Notes: a model not told the origin generated them from the letters alone. A DNA stretch of 64,000 bases from Scytonema sp045865695 (GCF_045865695.1 NZ_BAACAP010000204.1:14230-78229), one strand, 5' to 3'; shown: positions 8,578 through 18,405, numbered from the stretch's first letter. Translations and numbers: made by a program.

Positions 8578-9259
8578 ATGCGATCGATAGATTGAAACCG
8601 TTTTTATTGAAAGAGTTTAGAGTAACTTTATTTTGAATGATTTCAATATCGTCCATTTTTTCTTCTAACTTTGATGGACTAATTATATTTCTTACTGCTT
8701 TTAGCAAAGTTAGATATGCGTAATTAATCTTTTGATGAGAATCTCGTGAAGGAGATGGATTTATTCCACGAATAAGTTCCCTATAAAAGGAATGATCTAC
8801 TCTTGATAGTGTCATAACTTCGACAGAGTTTACCTTTCGTTGAACTTCTTGTCGAAACTCTATAAATCTTTCAGAAAGCTCTTTAATCCGTCCCTCCAGA
8901 ATAAATTCATTATTTGAATCTCTTAAATTCTTAGCTTCTTCCAACAACTCCTTATATATCTTAATTAAACAAGACATTAATAATGTGAAAGTTGACATCC
9001 TTTGTTGTCCATCAATAATTTCATATTCGTGTTGGTTAACGGCTCCTGCAACAGGATACCTAACACAGAGAACTCCTCCAAAAAAATGATTAATAGGTAT
9101 ATGTGACTTTCTTCTTTCAAAGCAGTTTTTTAAATCTTTAATAAAATCATCAACAGATTCAGCTTCCCATGCATAAGCTCTTTGATACTTAGGAATAAAA
9201 AACATCGGCCTGTATTCAAAAATTTTTCCCACAGAGGTGTATGCAGGTTCCATTTTCAT
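8543..9259 (-). CDS. truncated DUF262 (GmrSD-type) protein
   Basis: The N-terminal 200 residues show the DUF262 core: IPKYQRAYAWE at about 22-32 and IIDGQQRMST at about 83-92. The DGQQR motif is the hallmark of this ParB/Srx-like nucleotidase module. GmrSD-type proteins restrict modified phage DNA and normally run to about 550-700 residues, with a C-terminal HNH (DUF1524) domain. Here the frame stops at 238 residues. The last 12 or so residues overlap the end of the AbiEii-like gene, so the downstream half has been lost. It is probably inactive as a restriction enzyme. It marks a former defence island together with its neighbour. Confidence 0.75.
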   Translation of the reverse strand: MKMEPAYTSVGKIFEYRPMFFIPKYQRAYAWEAESVDDFIKDLKNCFERRKSHIPINHFFGGVLCVRYPVAGAVNQHEYEIIDGQQRMSTFTLLMSCLIKIYKELLEEAKNLRDSNNEFILEGRIKELSERFIEFRQEVQRKVNSVEVMTLSRVDHSFYRELIRGINPSPSRDSHQKINYAYLTLLKAVRNIISPSKLEEKMDDIEIIQNKVTLNSFNKNGFNLSIAFTYSEKHHVAL

Positions 9260-9668
9260 ATAAGTTACGCCTCTATTAACTTTATTGTGTAGTTTACACC
9301 AATATTATATATAAAAAAAATTATACTAACTAAAGCACAGTCAACTCGACTCTATAAACATATTAAAAATCGGGATGCTAGCTTTCATTCATGGTAAGTT
9401 GCAGCATTAGATGACCTATGCGTAAGCTTAATAGATATTACTTCAGATTTGTCAACCATAAATGAAAAGTCCAGACTATACAGCAAAATACTTAAGTAAA
9501 GCCTTTGCAGATAACTCTTCTAAACAAGTACATAGGTACTATAGAAGTATTGTATTCGGTATTTGCAAACCTATTGTTGCTTACATATTAATACTACCTA
9601 ATACAAAATCGATCTACTTATATGTACGATATAAAAATATAAAAATCACCTAAAATAAAACCTGCACT
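9260..9668. other. AT-rich intergenic region
   Basis: No supported gene is seen. A 63-residue open frame at 9462-9653 has no ribosome site, low-complexity composition and no recognisable motif. The region separates the defence remnants from the AraC regulator and must hold the promoters of both. Confidence 0.5.
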
Positions 9669-10565
9669 ATGCAGTTGCATAGCAATATTAATTTAATCGA
9701 TCCAAAAACTGGTCAACGTTTTCCATCTGCACCAGACCAATCTGTGGTTCTGTCAAGCGTTCAAGCAGGATGGCGCACTCATTTGACTCTCGAAGTCCAG
9801 CGATTGAATCCTATGGAACTACCAGAACATTATATCGAAGGTCATCGATTGATTATTAATTTGGGAAACTCGGTGCGTTTTGGCTGGCGAACAGGTGGAC
9901 AAACCCATGAAGCTATCCTCCCTCCTGGAGGATTTTGCTTGCAATCTAATGGTGAAACGAATGCTCCCTTTTGGCAGGATGAAATGACGGTAGCTGCAAT
10001 TGCTATCAAGCCTGCGTTTATTGAAACTATCCTTGAAGATCGGACGCCGGATGCTATTGATACCTTTGCAGAACGACGGTGTATCGGAGATGAACTGGCT
10101 TACAACTATGCTAGAGCGCTAGCTTCCGAACTTGCCACACCAGGAGAACCTCTCTACGCAGAAACACTATCACTGGCTTTTACGCTACATTTATTAAACA
10201 GTCATAGCCGCAAAGCCAAAAAACCCTTAAGCCCGAAAGGTAAATTGTCTGCAACACAACTATGTGATGCGATCGCAATAGCCCGAACCCAACTAGGTGC
10301 AGAGCTAACCCTAAATACACTAGCAGATGCAGCCCAAGTTTCTGAATTTCATTTTTCCCGCTTGTTCAAGAAAACCACAGGCATGGCACCCCATCAGTTT
10401 GTCCTGCGCCTGCGACTCGAACGAGCACAAGCACTCATCAAAACGGGTCAAATACCCCTGTCAGAAGTTGCGGTTGCCGTCGGATTTTTCGACCAAGCAC
10501 ACTTTACAAATGTCTTTAAACGTGCTTTCGGCATGACTCCACGAGCTTTTGCTAAAGGGCTTTAA
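9669..10565 (+). CDS. AraC-family transcriptional regulator
   Basis: The C-terminal 100 residues hold the two helix-turn-helix units of AraC proteins: LTLNTLADAAQVSEFHFSR, then ISEVAVAVGFFDQAHFTNVF-like residues, ending in the typical FGMTPRAF. The N-terminal 190 residues form a cupin-like sensing domain of no obvious ligand class. It probably activates the alpha/beta-hydrolase gene that starts 130 bp downstream on the same strand, a pairing common in AraC systems. That regulatory link is inferred from adjacency. Confidence 0.9.
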   Translation: MQLHSNINLIDPKTGQRFPSAPDQSVVLSSVQAGWRTHLTLEVQRLNPMELPEHYIEGHRLIINLGNSVRFGWRTGGQTHEAILPPGGFCLQSNGETNAPFWQDEMTVAAIAIKPAFIETILEDRTPDAIDTFAERRCIGDELAYNYARALASELATPGEPLYAETLSLAFTLHLLNSHSRKAKKPLSPKGKLSATQLCDAIAIARTQLGAELTLNTLADAAQVSEFHFSRLFKKTTGMAPHQFVLRLRLERAQALIKTGQIPLSEVAVAVGFFDQAHFTNVFKRAFGMTPRAFAKGL

Positions 10566-10694
10566 AAACTGAGCAAGATTTTCCAATTTTTTCTCGGCTC
10601 CCTCCTGCAATTATTTAGCTATCGGCAAACAACAAAGCCGACTTGAGCCATAAATCCAAAAATCAAAAACCAGAAAATCTTAGGAAAAACAGCC

Positions 10695-11738
10695 ATGCTT
10701 TCAGTTAAAAAATTTGCCTTAACAACACTCACACTGGCTTCTGTTAGTTTGTTGACTCTGCCCCAAATTAGCAATGCCTCACGGCAAAAAATTGGAGAAT
10801 CTCTCATGCCCACTGTTACCGAAACTGCTACAACAAATAATATTACTGTCCGGAAAGTCCAGTTTCTCAGCCAGGGTACAAAAGTGGTAGGTAATCTCTA
10901 TCTTCCTACAACTATTACTCAAGGAGCAAAGCCTGCCGTTGTTGTGGTTGGTCCTCAGTCAAGCGTAAAAGAACAAGTGCCTGCAGTCTATGCTCTTCGA
11001 TTAGCCTCGGAAGGATTTATTGCCTTAACTTTCGACCATCGTACCTTTGGTGAAAGTTCAGGTGTACCGCGCCAGTTTGAAAACCCAGAAATGAAAGTTC
11101 AGGACATTCTCAACGCAGTCACATTTTTGCGAACATTACCTGAAGTTAAGCAAAACTCCGTGGGTTTACTGGGTGTTTGTTCGGGTGGTGGATACTCCGC
11201 CAAAGCAGCTGCAATGGATAAATCGATTAATGCCCTTGTGACTGTGGCAGGTTTTTATCACGATCCCCAAGTGATGCGTCAATGGCTCGGCGACAACTAT
11301 GAAGCACGTGTCAAAATGGGAAGAGAAGCACGTATTAAGTATGAAAAAACTGGTCAAGTTGATTACATGACAAATGTTGACCCAAAAAACCAAAACGTGG
11401 CAATGCCCGGTCAGGAAGCTTATGATTATTACGGCACATCGCGTGGTTCTCAGTCTGGTTGGGTCAATCGTTCAGCAGTGATGTTCTTTGAGCCTTTCTT
11501 ACAATTTAATGCCATTAACGCAGGTCGAGATATTAAAGCTCCTACTTTAGTCATTCACTCAGATACAGCTTTAGTTCCAGATGGTGCGCGTCGCTTCTTT
11601 AATAGCATCCCAACCAAGCAGAAAAATCTACACTGGATGACTACAGAAAATCACATTGCATTTTACGATCGACCAGAGGTTGTGGAAAAAGCAGCAAGTA
11701 AGGCAACAGAATGGCTCAAACAAACGTTGGGTGTTTAA
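10695..11738 (+). CDS. secreted alpha/beta hydrolase of the dienelactone-hydrolase type
   Basis: Residues 1-28 form a signal peptide: basic start, hydrophobic stretch LTLASVSLLTL, and cleavage near NAS. The hydrolase core follows. The nucleophile elbow is G-V-C-S-G-G-G, with Ser163. The acid is likely in VIHSDTALVPDGARRF, and the His in ENHIAFYD near the C-terminus. HRTFGESSG forms the oxyanion region. The product resembles YcjY/acetylxylan-esterase-like proteins that act on small esters outside the cytoplasm; the substrate is unknown. The AraC gene directly upstream suggests induction by a small molecule. Confidence 0.85.
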   Translation: MLSVKKFALTTLTLASVSLLTLPQISNASRQKIGESLMPTVTETATTNNITVRKVQFLSQGTKVVGNLYLPTTITQGAKPAVVVVGPQSSVKEQVPAVYALRLASEGFIALTFDHRTFGESSGVPRQFENPEMKVQDILNAVTFLRTLPEVKQNSVGLLGVCSGGGYSAKAAAMDKSINALVTVAGFYHDPQVMRQWLGDNYEARVKMGREARIKYEKTGQVDYMTNVDPKNQNVAMPGQEAYDYYGTSRGSQSGWVNRSAVMFFEPFLQFNAINAGRDIKAPTLVIHSDTALVPDGARRFFNSIPTKQKNLHWMTTENHIAFYDRPEVVEKAASKATEWLKQTLGV

Positions 11739-11762
11739 ATACCGAGCAAATCTGCTACCTTT

Positions 11763-12164
11763 ACTTCCAGTTACATTAACATCCGGGTCGTCAGCGTAGT
11801 AGTGACCATAAGTAAAAGCGATCGCTAACTTATCAGATGGAGTATAAGTGACCTGAGCTAAGGCAGTATATTGACCACCAAAGAGTCCTTCAAGTGGATT
11901 GCTACCACTCGTGGTTAAATAACTAACACCAGTGGCAATTTTATCGGTGAAGTTATAGTAAATTACTGCACCCGTGCCAAAAGCAAATGAGTAGATAGGA
12001 CTTTCAGCACCAAAATTGGAAATAGAAGAAACAGGATTAAGGGCAGGAAAAATGCGAGTGGGAAAGTCAGCAACAGATGCGATCGCTACTTTCCCACGTT
12101 TGCCTCCGATTGGAAACTCATAAAATAACGAACCTATAGCGCTTCTCGGTTGGGTGCAGTTATC
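11763..12164 (-). pseudogene. fragment of a cyanobacterial OprB-type porin gene
   Basis: About 134 residues read as the middle to late part of an iron-uptake/OprB-type porin. The signs are alternating beta-strand segments (GTGAVIYYNFTDKIATGVSYL and ALAQVTYTPSDKLAIAFTYGHYY in part) and Gly/Asn-rich turns. There is no signal peptide, SLH domain or proper C-terminal strand, and the flanks read as unrelated sequence. A full porin has about 500-600 residues. This is a relic. Confidence 0.75.
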
Positions 12165-12453
12165 AGTAACCTTAGAGTTAGTAGAAGTCATAGATGCACC
12201 ACTCACACCTACCACCGATCGCTTACCAGTTGCTACTGATTTAGTAGAGCCAAGAGACTCAGAAGATAGCGAGCAATTACAACGCAAGAGCCATCGAGTA
12301 GAGCTAGTTACTGAAGAAGATGATTGGTCAGAGAGAGCGCTGCAGGAGTACCAAACTTCTTGTAATAATGTAAAAGCAGAAAATAATTTAAAAGCCTCAG
12401 CCACACAGAGCCAACTCACAATTCCTAGCGCTCGCCCGCCGCTAGAGAATCTA

Positions 12454-12543
12454 GCCTACACCAACCGCCCCCCGATTGAAAAACTCACCTACACTCAAAT
12501 TAGTCAACCAGGATGCTTTATCCGCACCAAAGCACCTATAAGC
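12454..12543 (+). pseudogene. scrap of an AAA-like (AAA_35) gene
   Basis: Thirty residues (YTNRPPIEKLTYTQISQPG, then CFIRTKAP) match the segment just before the Walker A loop in the intact gene at 16258 (YIERSPIEQTCYQEILQP, then AFIRIKAP). The match ends before the P-loop. It is a cut-off relic of a paralog. Confidence 0.6.
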
Positions 12544-12941
12544 ATACGCTACAAGCAGCAGACAAACTCTCTGTTGACAGCGTATTCTCACCGTTAATCA
12601 CTCATTCTCAACGGTGTCGAACTACTATTAATATTCTTAATTTACCTGTTGGTAAGACACTTCCAATTAAGTCTTTACTTGAAGCTCTAGATCTGAGCAT
12701 TGTCAGAGTACAAAACACCCTCCTTAGAGAATATGAGTTGCTGATGGTATATCAAGCTCACAAAAAACCTCAATTTATTGAGGATGTTGTCAGGGAAGTT
12801 GCCTTTAGAGTTAGTCAGGTCATTAAAGATGATTTTCAGCAAAGCTATATTCGAGCTTCTTCCGAGAGTATGGAGTCTATCCACGACTTTGATATACAGG
12901 CTGAGCTAGAAGACTCTGTTGAAAATTTGGTTCAGCAATAA
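12513..12941 (+). CDS. hypothetical protein, probably a gene relic
   Basis: I do not recognise this protein. The last 100 residues (from NILNLPVGKTLPIKSLLEAL) look like genuine helical protein with an acidic C-terminus. The first 40 residues overlap the AAA-like scrap in another frame and lack a ribosome site. It could be the tail of a larger gene fused to debris. Confidence 0.3.
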   Translation: MLYPHQSTYKHTLQAADKLSVDSVFSPLITHSQRCRTTINILNLPVGKTLPIKSLLEALDLSIVRVQNTLLREYELLMVYQAHKKPQFIEDVVREVAFRVSQVIKDDFQQSYIRASSESMESIHDFDIQAELEDSVENLVQQ

Positions 12942-13023
12942 GAGAAGTAGGCAAAGTGACACCCATGAAATCACATGCATAGCACAATTGACAAAAACAG
13001 AATTATGTGTGTCTGAAAAAATT

Positions 13024-13944
13024 TCAGTTCTCATCTTTAACGGCGCTTTCATGCCACTTACTTAATATAACGTCAGATATGGCACTCAAGCTGACAAAAA
13101 TGAGTACACCCAACCCAGTCGTCAAAAATAATGCGGCAAACATCCGGGGAATCTGTAAGTTGTAGCTGGATATGAGAATGCGGTAAGCTATCCCAGACTT
13201 GGCTCCACCAGTACCAGCGACAAATTCGGCAACAACTGCTCCAATGAGTGCTAAACCACCGCTGATTTTTAAACCTCCTAAGAAGTAGGGCATGGCACTG
13301 GGTAAGCGAAGATACAGCAGTGTTTGCCAACGGGAAGCTTTGTACAGTTGAAATAGATTGAGCAAGTTACTGTCAATACTGTTCAGTCCTAAGGTAGTGT
13401 TGGAGACTATGGGGAAAAAAGCGACTATCCAAGCACAGACGATTAAGGCAACAAAGGTGTTATTTTTGAACCAGAGGATGATTAGGGGTGCGATCGCTAC
13501 TATTGGAGTCGTCTGTAAAATGACTGCATAAGGAAATAAACTTTTCTCAATCCATTTGCTTTGGGTAAACAAAATTGCAATGAGTAATCCAGAAATGATA
13601 GACGCTATAAACGCCACAACTGTGATTTGCAGTGTAATCAATAGTGAAGCAAAAAGCTCATGACCGTCAGTTATTAAGGTTTTGAACACTAATATTGGAC
13701 TGGGAAGTATATAAGGAGGTAAATGCGTTACCTGCACTAAAATTTCCCATAGAACGATGGCTAAAATACCAACTACGACTGGTGCTAAAACCTCAGCATT
13801 AATTAATTTCTGGGGAATTTTTTGTAGTTGGAGGCGACGGATAGACGGCATTCTAAAAGACCCTTCACAAAGTAAATATTCCAAACGATCGCACAAAGCT
13901 CTTGGTTTGTAACCAAACATCTTCAGAATTTTGTTCTGGTGCAT
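13024..13944 (-). CDS. ABC transporter permease, NitT/TauT (SsuC/ThiX-like) type
   Basis: The protein has about six membrane helices and the permease coupling motif near LFQLYKASRWQTLLYLRLPSAMPYFLGGLKIS. This is the EAA-type loop that meets the ATPase. It also has the LPPYILPSP segment typical of taurine/nitrate/thiamine-precursor importers. Two starts are possible: GTG/ATG-type at 13944, or the ATG near 13851 (MPSIRRL), which has GAAGGG upstream and fits family length better. It faces away from its likely partners, the binding protein (14226) and ATPase (15412), across a 281-bp gap. That arrangement is unusual because such systems are normally one operon. Confidence 0.85.
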   Translation of the reverse strand: MHQNKILKMFGYKPRALCDRLEYLLCEGSFRMPSIRRLQLQKIPQKLINAEVLAPVVVGILAIVLWEILVQVTHLPPYILPSPILVFKTLITDGHELFASLLITLQITVVAFIASIISGLLIAILFTQSKWIEKSLFPYAVILQTTPIVAIAPLIILWFKNNTFVALIVCAWIVAFFPIVSNTTLGLNSIDSNLLNLFQLYKASRWQTLLYLRLPSAMPYFLGGLKISGGLALIGAVVAEFVAGTGGAKSGIAYRILISSYNLQIPRMFAALFLTTGLGVLIFVSLSAISDVILSKWHESAVKDEN

Positions 13945-14225
13945 TAGGTGTGGTTTTTAGACTTCAGCATGGTACTTCGTTGACTTGCAATGCACCGTAT
14001 GATAAGATGGTGGACTTTTAATCAAAGCTAACACTTGTTCGTGTTTACTCTTGAGTTTGCCCAACCGATTTGAGGCGACTGGCGTCGCTAAGAACGCCAA
14101 GAGTAAAAGAACAAGCATTAAGTGCAAGTTTACTCCATAATTGAATTTATTTGGTACAAATGAGAGAAACATCGCACAAATTTAAAGCTTTAAACTTTGA
14201 TGAATGAACCAGAGAATCTTTACTT

Positions 14226-15302
14226 ATGACTATTAATCGGCGCAGATTGCTCAAATACAGCATTATACTTACGAGTACAGGTATTCTTGCGACTTGCTCT
14301 AATAAAGATACAACTGCTTTTTTGGACAACTCTTCTCCAAAGAGTAGTCCCAACTCAAAAGCTGTTTTGGAGCCTAACCGTAAGCTCGATAAAGTGACTT
14401 TTGGTACAAACTGGTATGCTCAAGCTGAGCATGGTGGGTTTTACCAGGCAGTAGCGACTGGCATATACAATAGCTATGGGTTGGATGTCACCATCAAAAT
14501 GGGAGGACCGCAAGTCAACGGAACTCAATTGTTGGTGGGAGGTGCGATCGATTTTTTAATGAGTAACTCAATGGAGGCTATTAAAGCCGTTGAACAGGAA
14601 ATTCCCGCAGTCGCCGTAGCCGCCATCTTTCAAAAATCTCCCGTAGTCTTGATTGCTCACCCAAATGTTGGAAATGACTCACTGGAGAAGTTGAAGGGAA
14701 AACCTATCTTTGTTTCTGCTGCTGCTAACACAACATACTGGAATTTCCTGAAAACAAACTATGGCTTTACTGATGAGCAAAAGCGTCCCTATAACTTCAA
14801 TCCAGCACCGTTTTTAGTTGACCAAAATTCGGCTCAACAGGGTTACTTAACCTCTGAACCGTACACGATTGAGACTAAAGGCGGATTTAAGCCTACGATC
14901 TTCTTACTAGCTGACGCTGGTTATTCTCCTTATGACACTACCATCGAAACAACCCAAAAACTTGTAGAAACAAACCCTAGCTTGGTTCAACGGTTTGTAG
15001 ATGCTTCAATTAAAGGTTGGTATGACTATCTGAAAAATCCTACTCCTGCCAACGAATTGATTAAAAAAGATAATCCAGATATGACTGACGAGCTACTTGC
15101 TTATGGCTTGAAAAAGCTCAAGGAGTATGGCATTATCATATCTGGTGATGCTGAAACAAAAGGCATTGGTGTCATGACCGATAAAAGTTGGAAAAAGTTT
15201 TTTGATAGTATGGTGAAGGACGGCTTAGTTAAGAACGGTACCCCCTATCAAAAAGCATATACTCTAAAATTTATTGGTAACGGTTCACAAGTTCAGAAAT
15301 AA
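14226..15302 (+). CDS. ABC importer substrate-binding lipoprotein, NMT1/THI5-like
   Basis: The start has three arginines (residues 5-7), a hydrophobic stretch, and a possible lipobox ending at Cys24 (ILATC). This suggests export, perhaps by the Tat route, and lipid anchoring; Thr before Cys is not ideal. The body begins VTFGTNWYAQAEHGGFYQA, the typical opening of NMT1/SsuA-like periplasmic proteins that bind pyrimidine precursors, sulfonates or nitrate. The exact ligand cannot be read. It is followed by the ATPase gene 110 bp downstream. The permease gene is divergent upstream. Confidence 0.85.
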   Translation: MTINRRRLLKYSIILTSTGILATCSNKDTTAFLDNSSPKSSPNSKAVLEPNRKLDKVTFGTNWYAQAEHGGFYQAVATGIYNSYGLDVTIKMGGPQVNGTQLLVGGAIDFLMSNSMEAIKAVEQEIPAVAVAAIFQKSPVVLIAHPNVGNDSLEKLKGKPIFVSAAANTTYWNFLKTNYGFTDEQKRPYNFNPAPFLVDQNSAQQGYLTSEPYTIETKGGFKPTIFLLADAGYSPYDTTIETTQKLVETNPSLVQRFVDASIKGWYDYLKNPTPANELIKKDNPDMTDELLAYGLKKLKEYGIIISGDAETKGIGVMTDKSWKKFFDSMVKDGLVKNGTPYQKAYTLKFIGNGSQVQK

Positions 15303-15411
15303 ATGGTGACGTCTTTCATTTGATTTCCTTTCCAACTATTACTAATAGTTGCATATAAAGCACGCGTTGTTGTATGCAGCTATTGAGCTATTGCTGAAAA
15401 TCCTAAGATAT

Positions 15412-16176
15412 ATGACGAATACAAGTAGCTCTAATATAATTACACTGAATCATGTGAGCAAGGTCTATGTCAACGGTACCGTTGCCTTACAAGATTTAAA
15501 TCTCAAGATATCAAAGTCTCAGTTTGTGAGTATAGTTGGCCCGTCTGGGTGTGGGAAAAGCACAGTGTTGCGTCTGATTGCCGGACTGGGACGGGTGAGT
15601 TCTGGAAGTATTGACTGGAGTACTAGCCAGCCAGGACGAAAACTTGCATTTGTCTTTCAAGACTCAGCACTTATGCCTTGGGCGAATGTTAGAGAAAATG
15701 TAAGTTTACCGCTGAAGTTGGCCCGAATGCCTAAGAAACATGCAATGATACTGGCGCAACAAGCACTGGCGTTGGTGGATTTAGAGGGTTGTGAAACAAG
15801 CTATCCTCGCGAATTATCGGGTGGAATGAAAATGCGGGTATCAATTGCTAGGGCATTAGTTACTCAGCCTAATATTTTATTAATGGATGAGCCATTTGGG
15901 GCATTAGATGAAATCACTCGCAGCAAACTTAACAGCGATTTACTAGATTTGTGGTACCAGCACCGTTGGACAGTAGTTTTTGTCACACATAACATTTACG
16001 AAGCAGTGTACTTATCCAATCGAGTACTTGTGATGGGGACAAGCCCGGGACGTATAGTCGCTGATGTCAAGATTGATGCACCGTATCCCCGTAATGAAGG
16101 GTTTCGGATGTCCTCAGCGTACAATGAATACTGCCGCCTTGTCTTTGAACATTTAGCAGCAGGAGTTGAGAAGTAA
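15412..16176 (+). CDS. ABC transporter ATPase, NitT/TauT (SsuB-like) type
   Basis: From the chosen ATG at 15412 (MTNTSSSN) the protein has 254 residues, the family norm; an upstream start at 15349 adds 21 unlikely residues. Walker A is GPSGCGKST at 43-51. The signature LSGGMKMR lies near 136. Walker B is ILLMDEPFGALDE near 155-165, and the switch His is in VFVTHN. It powers the importer formed with the binding protein upstream and the divergent permease. The Q-loop is FQDSALMPW. Confidence 0.9.
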   Translation: MTNTSSSNIITLNHVSKVYVNGTVALQDLNLKISKSQFVSIVGPSGCGKSTVLRLIAGLGRVSSGSIDWSTSQPGRKLAFVFQDSALMPWANVRENVSLPLKLARMPKKHAMILAQQALALVDLEGCETSYPRELSGGMKMRVSIARALVTQPNILLMDEPFGALDEITRSKLNSDLLDLWYQHRWTVVFVTHNIYEAVYLSNRVLVMGTSPGRIVADVKIDAPYPRNEGFRMSSAYNEYCRLVFEHLAAGVEK

Positions 16177-16257
16177 TTTGGTAAAAAATATTGATTCTTT
16201 TGTCTGTTCATGGTATTATTAACGACAAGAGAATCTATCTAGCAAGTTGCTGCTTGA

Positions 16258-17610
16258 ATGAAAAACATTGAAAAACTTGTTGAATTTGCACTCCAACTAG
16301 TTGCTACAGAAACAGGGTTTTCGCTTAGCTATATTCAAAAGGTAATCCTGCGAGAATCTCTACTTGAGAACAAGAAAACTTATGCTAAACTTGCTGAAGA
16401 AAATAAGTACTCAGAAAGCTATATTAAGTTTACAGTTGCGCCCAGACTATGGCAGTTGCTTTCAGTTGCGCTCGGTGAAAAAGTTAATAAGACGAATCTC
16501 CCGACACTGCTAGAACAGCGCTTAGAAAACAACGCCTTGGGGGATAATTTTCAAACGGCACAGACAACAGCAATACCGACAGCAGGCAAGAATTGCTCGC
16601 GCTACGTTTTAGAATCTCCAGAAGGACAGGTTCCCCTTGCTTCCTCTTTGTACATTGAGCGCTCGCCTATCGAACAAACCTGTTATCAAGAAATTCTCCA
16701 ACCTCGTGCCTTCATTCGCATCAAAGCACCTCGGAAGATGGGGAAGACTTCCCTCATCGCACGAATTCTCGATTATGGCAGCACTCAGAATTACCACATT
16801 GTCAGACTCAGCTTATATCATGCCGGAACACAGGTGTTTGCTTCAAGCGATCGCTTCTTGCGCTGGTTCTGTACAAATGTTACTGGGCAATTGGGTTTGG
16901 AATCGAGATTAAATGACTACTGGGACGAGGATATGGGAGCTTTGATTAACAGCACGATTTATTTTCAGGGCTATCTCCTCAAAGAACTTTCTTACCCTAT
17001 TATTTTAGCAGTAGATGGTATCGACCAATTATTTGAGTACCCAGAAGTCGCTAGTGATTTTTTTGTCCTGTTGCGTTCTTGGTATGAGGAAACAAAAGAC
17101 ATTTCAGTATGGCAGAAGTTACGACTTGTAATGGCTCATACCGTTGAAGTTTACATTCCCTTACCCACCCATCGCTCTCCGTTTAATGTGGGATTGGCGA
17201 TCTCCCTACCGACTTTTAACCAAGAACAGGTGCAAGATTTAGCCCTTCGTCACGGACTTCAACTCACGACGTCTGAACTCGAGCAGTTAATGAAGCTGAC
17301 TGGTGGATTTCCGTATTTAATTCGGCTTTCCCTATATCAAATGACTCAATTAAAATTTTCCGTGCAAACGCTACTACAAGATGCTACGAGGAATAGTGGA
17401 ATCTATCAACAACATCTTCAGTCGCAGTTGTGGAACCTTCAACAGCATCCTAAATTAACTGATGCCTTTCAACAGGTGTTAACGGCTCCAACTCAGTTAG
17501 AGATTGAGGTAGCGTTTAAACTAAAAAGTTTAGGTTTAGTGGATGTCATCGAAAATCAAGCAATTGTTAGCTGTGAGCTATATCGAGAGTGTTTCCGCAA
17601 TTATTTTTAG
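16258..17610 (+). CDS. AAA-like (AAA_35) ATPase with N-terminal helical HTH-like domain
   Basis: Residues 1-80 resemble the small helical/HTH domain found at the start of vWA-MoxR-associated and related cyanobacterial proteins (LENKKTYAKLAEENKYSESYIK). Residues about 115-400 are the AAA-like domain. Its P-loop is reduced to RKMGKTS (Lys163), and ILAVDGIDQLFEY is a Walker-B-like strand. The family is STAND-related and is thought to work in conflict or signalling networks, often beside WD40 and TIR/caspase genes. No effector domain is attached here. Pieces of paralogs lie at 12454 and 27043, showing the family has been copied in this region. Confidence 0.75.
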   Translation: MKNIEKLVEFALQLVATETGFSLSYIQKVILRESLLENKKTYAKLAEENKYSESYIKFTVAPRLWQLLSVALGEKVNKTNLPTLLEQRLENNALGDNFQTAQTTAIPTAGKNCSRYVLESPEGQVPLASSLYIERSPIEQTCYQEILQPRAFIRIKAPRKMGKTSLIARILDYGSTQNYHIVRLSLYHAGTQVFASSDRFLRWFCTNVTGQLGLESRLNDYWDEDMGALINSTIYFQGYLLKELSYPIILAVDGIDQLFEYPEVASDFFVLLRSWYEETKDISVWQKLRLVMAHTVEVYIPLPTHRSPFNVGLAISLPTFNQEQVQDLALRHGLQLTTSELEQLMKLTGGFPYLIRLSLYQMTQLKFSVQTLLQDATRNSGIYQQHLQSQLWNLQQHPKLTDAFQQVLTAPTQLEIEVAFKLKSLGLVDVIENQAIVSCELYRECFRNYF

Positions 17611-17709
17611 TTGTAAAGTTATAGCTGATATAATTATATATTTAGCGATCTTTACATAGTTGGGTTTTTTCGCGCCGACTGACTTATTGGTTCAATTGTT
17701 GCTCGAAAA

Positions 17710-18405
17710 CTAAATCCGATCGGGGTCAATATTCAACTCGCGTAATTTGGCAGCTAGTTTTTCAGCCCGTTGTGCTTCGGCTTGTGCTTGCTGTTGAGCT
17801 ATTTTGACCTGTTCATGAGGTGTTGGATAGCGCTGTTGGTGTTCGTCGTACCAATAGAGCCACTCACGGGTAATTCCGCCATAACTTCCACGAGCACAGC
17901 CAATTCCTAACCCTATTTCTGGCATCCAAACTGGGTTTCCCTGCTGTAATACGTACTCACCGTTGACTAGTTTATGTACTTCTAAGCGAGGTTTGCGACG
18001 GCGGCGCGATGAGTAAATGACATAGTAGAGTACGCCTAGGGTTGCATACTCATCTTTTTTGGCACTGTATTCTTTACGGTAAGTTTGGGATACGACTTCT
18101 AAAGCTAGAATTGGGACGACATTTTCATCCCAAAGTGCATAACTCGGACGTAATTCTTCATCATAAAATCTTTCGACACCCAAACTGAGAAATCCATCTG
18201 GTACGATTGGCGGTTCATCTGGGTGACTGTAAATCCCCATGTCAATGCCGAAAAACCAGTCCATCCGCTCTGACCAAAGCATCAGCAGGGTGGCTTTTAA
18301 CAGTCCTGGTAATAATTCTTGCAGTTCGTTATCCACAGGTGTTTCGTCCGAGTCGGGCAGTTCTTCTGCCGAAGGTAGGTATCGCGGCAATTTGTAATCT
18401 AGCAT
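17710..18405 (-). CDS. Uma2-family putative endonuclease
   Basis: This is a PD-(D/E)XK-like fold of the Uma2/DUF820 family. The pattern runs IVPDGFLSLG (first acidic residue), ILALEVVSQTYRKEY (E-x-S) and KKDEYATLGVLYYVIYS. A Gln/Ala-rich coiled C-terminal tail with AEAQRAEKLAAKLRELNIDPD follows, very common in cyanobacterial Uma2 proteins. These are multi-copy genes of unknown role, possibly linked to mobile elements. The 5' end and 56 bp of upstream sequence are duplicated at 20936-21060, in front of the kinase gene. Confidence 0.85.
   Translation of the reverse strand: MLDYKLPRYLPSAEELPDSDETPVDNELQELLPGLLKATLLMLWSERMDWFFGIDMGIYSHPDEPPIVPDGFLSLGVERFYDEELRPSYALWDENVVPILALEVVSQTYRKEYSAKKDEYATLGVLYYVIYSSRRRRKPRLEVHKLVNGEYVLQQGNPVWMPEIGLGIGCARGSYGGITREWLYWYDEHQQRYPTPHEQVKIAQQQAQAEAQRAEKLAAKLRELNIDPDRI

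Noticed and set aside
9462..9653. 63-residue open frame
   Set aside because: No ribosome site, no motif and AT-driven composition.
13957..14172. 71-residue frame between permease and binding-protein genes
   Set aside because: It overlaps the divergent promoter gap and shows no recognisable protein feature.
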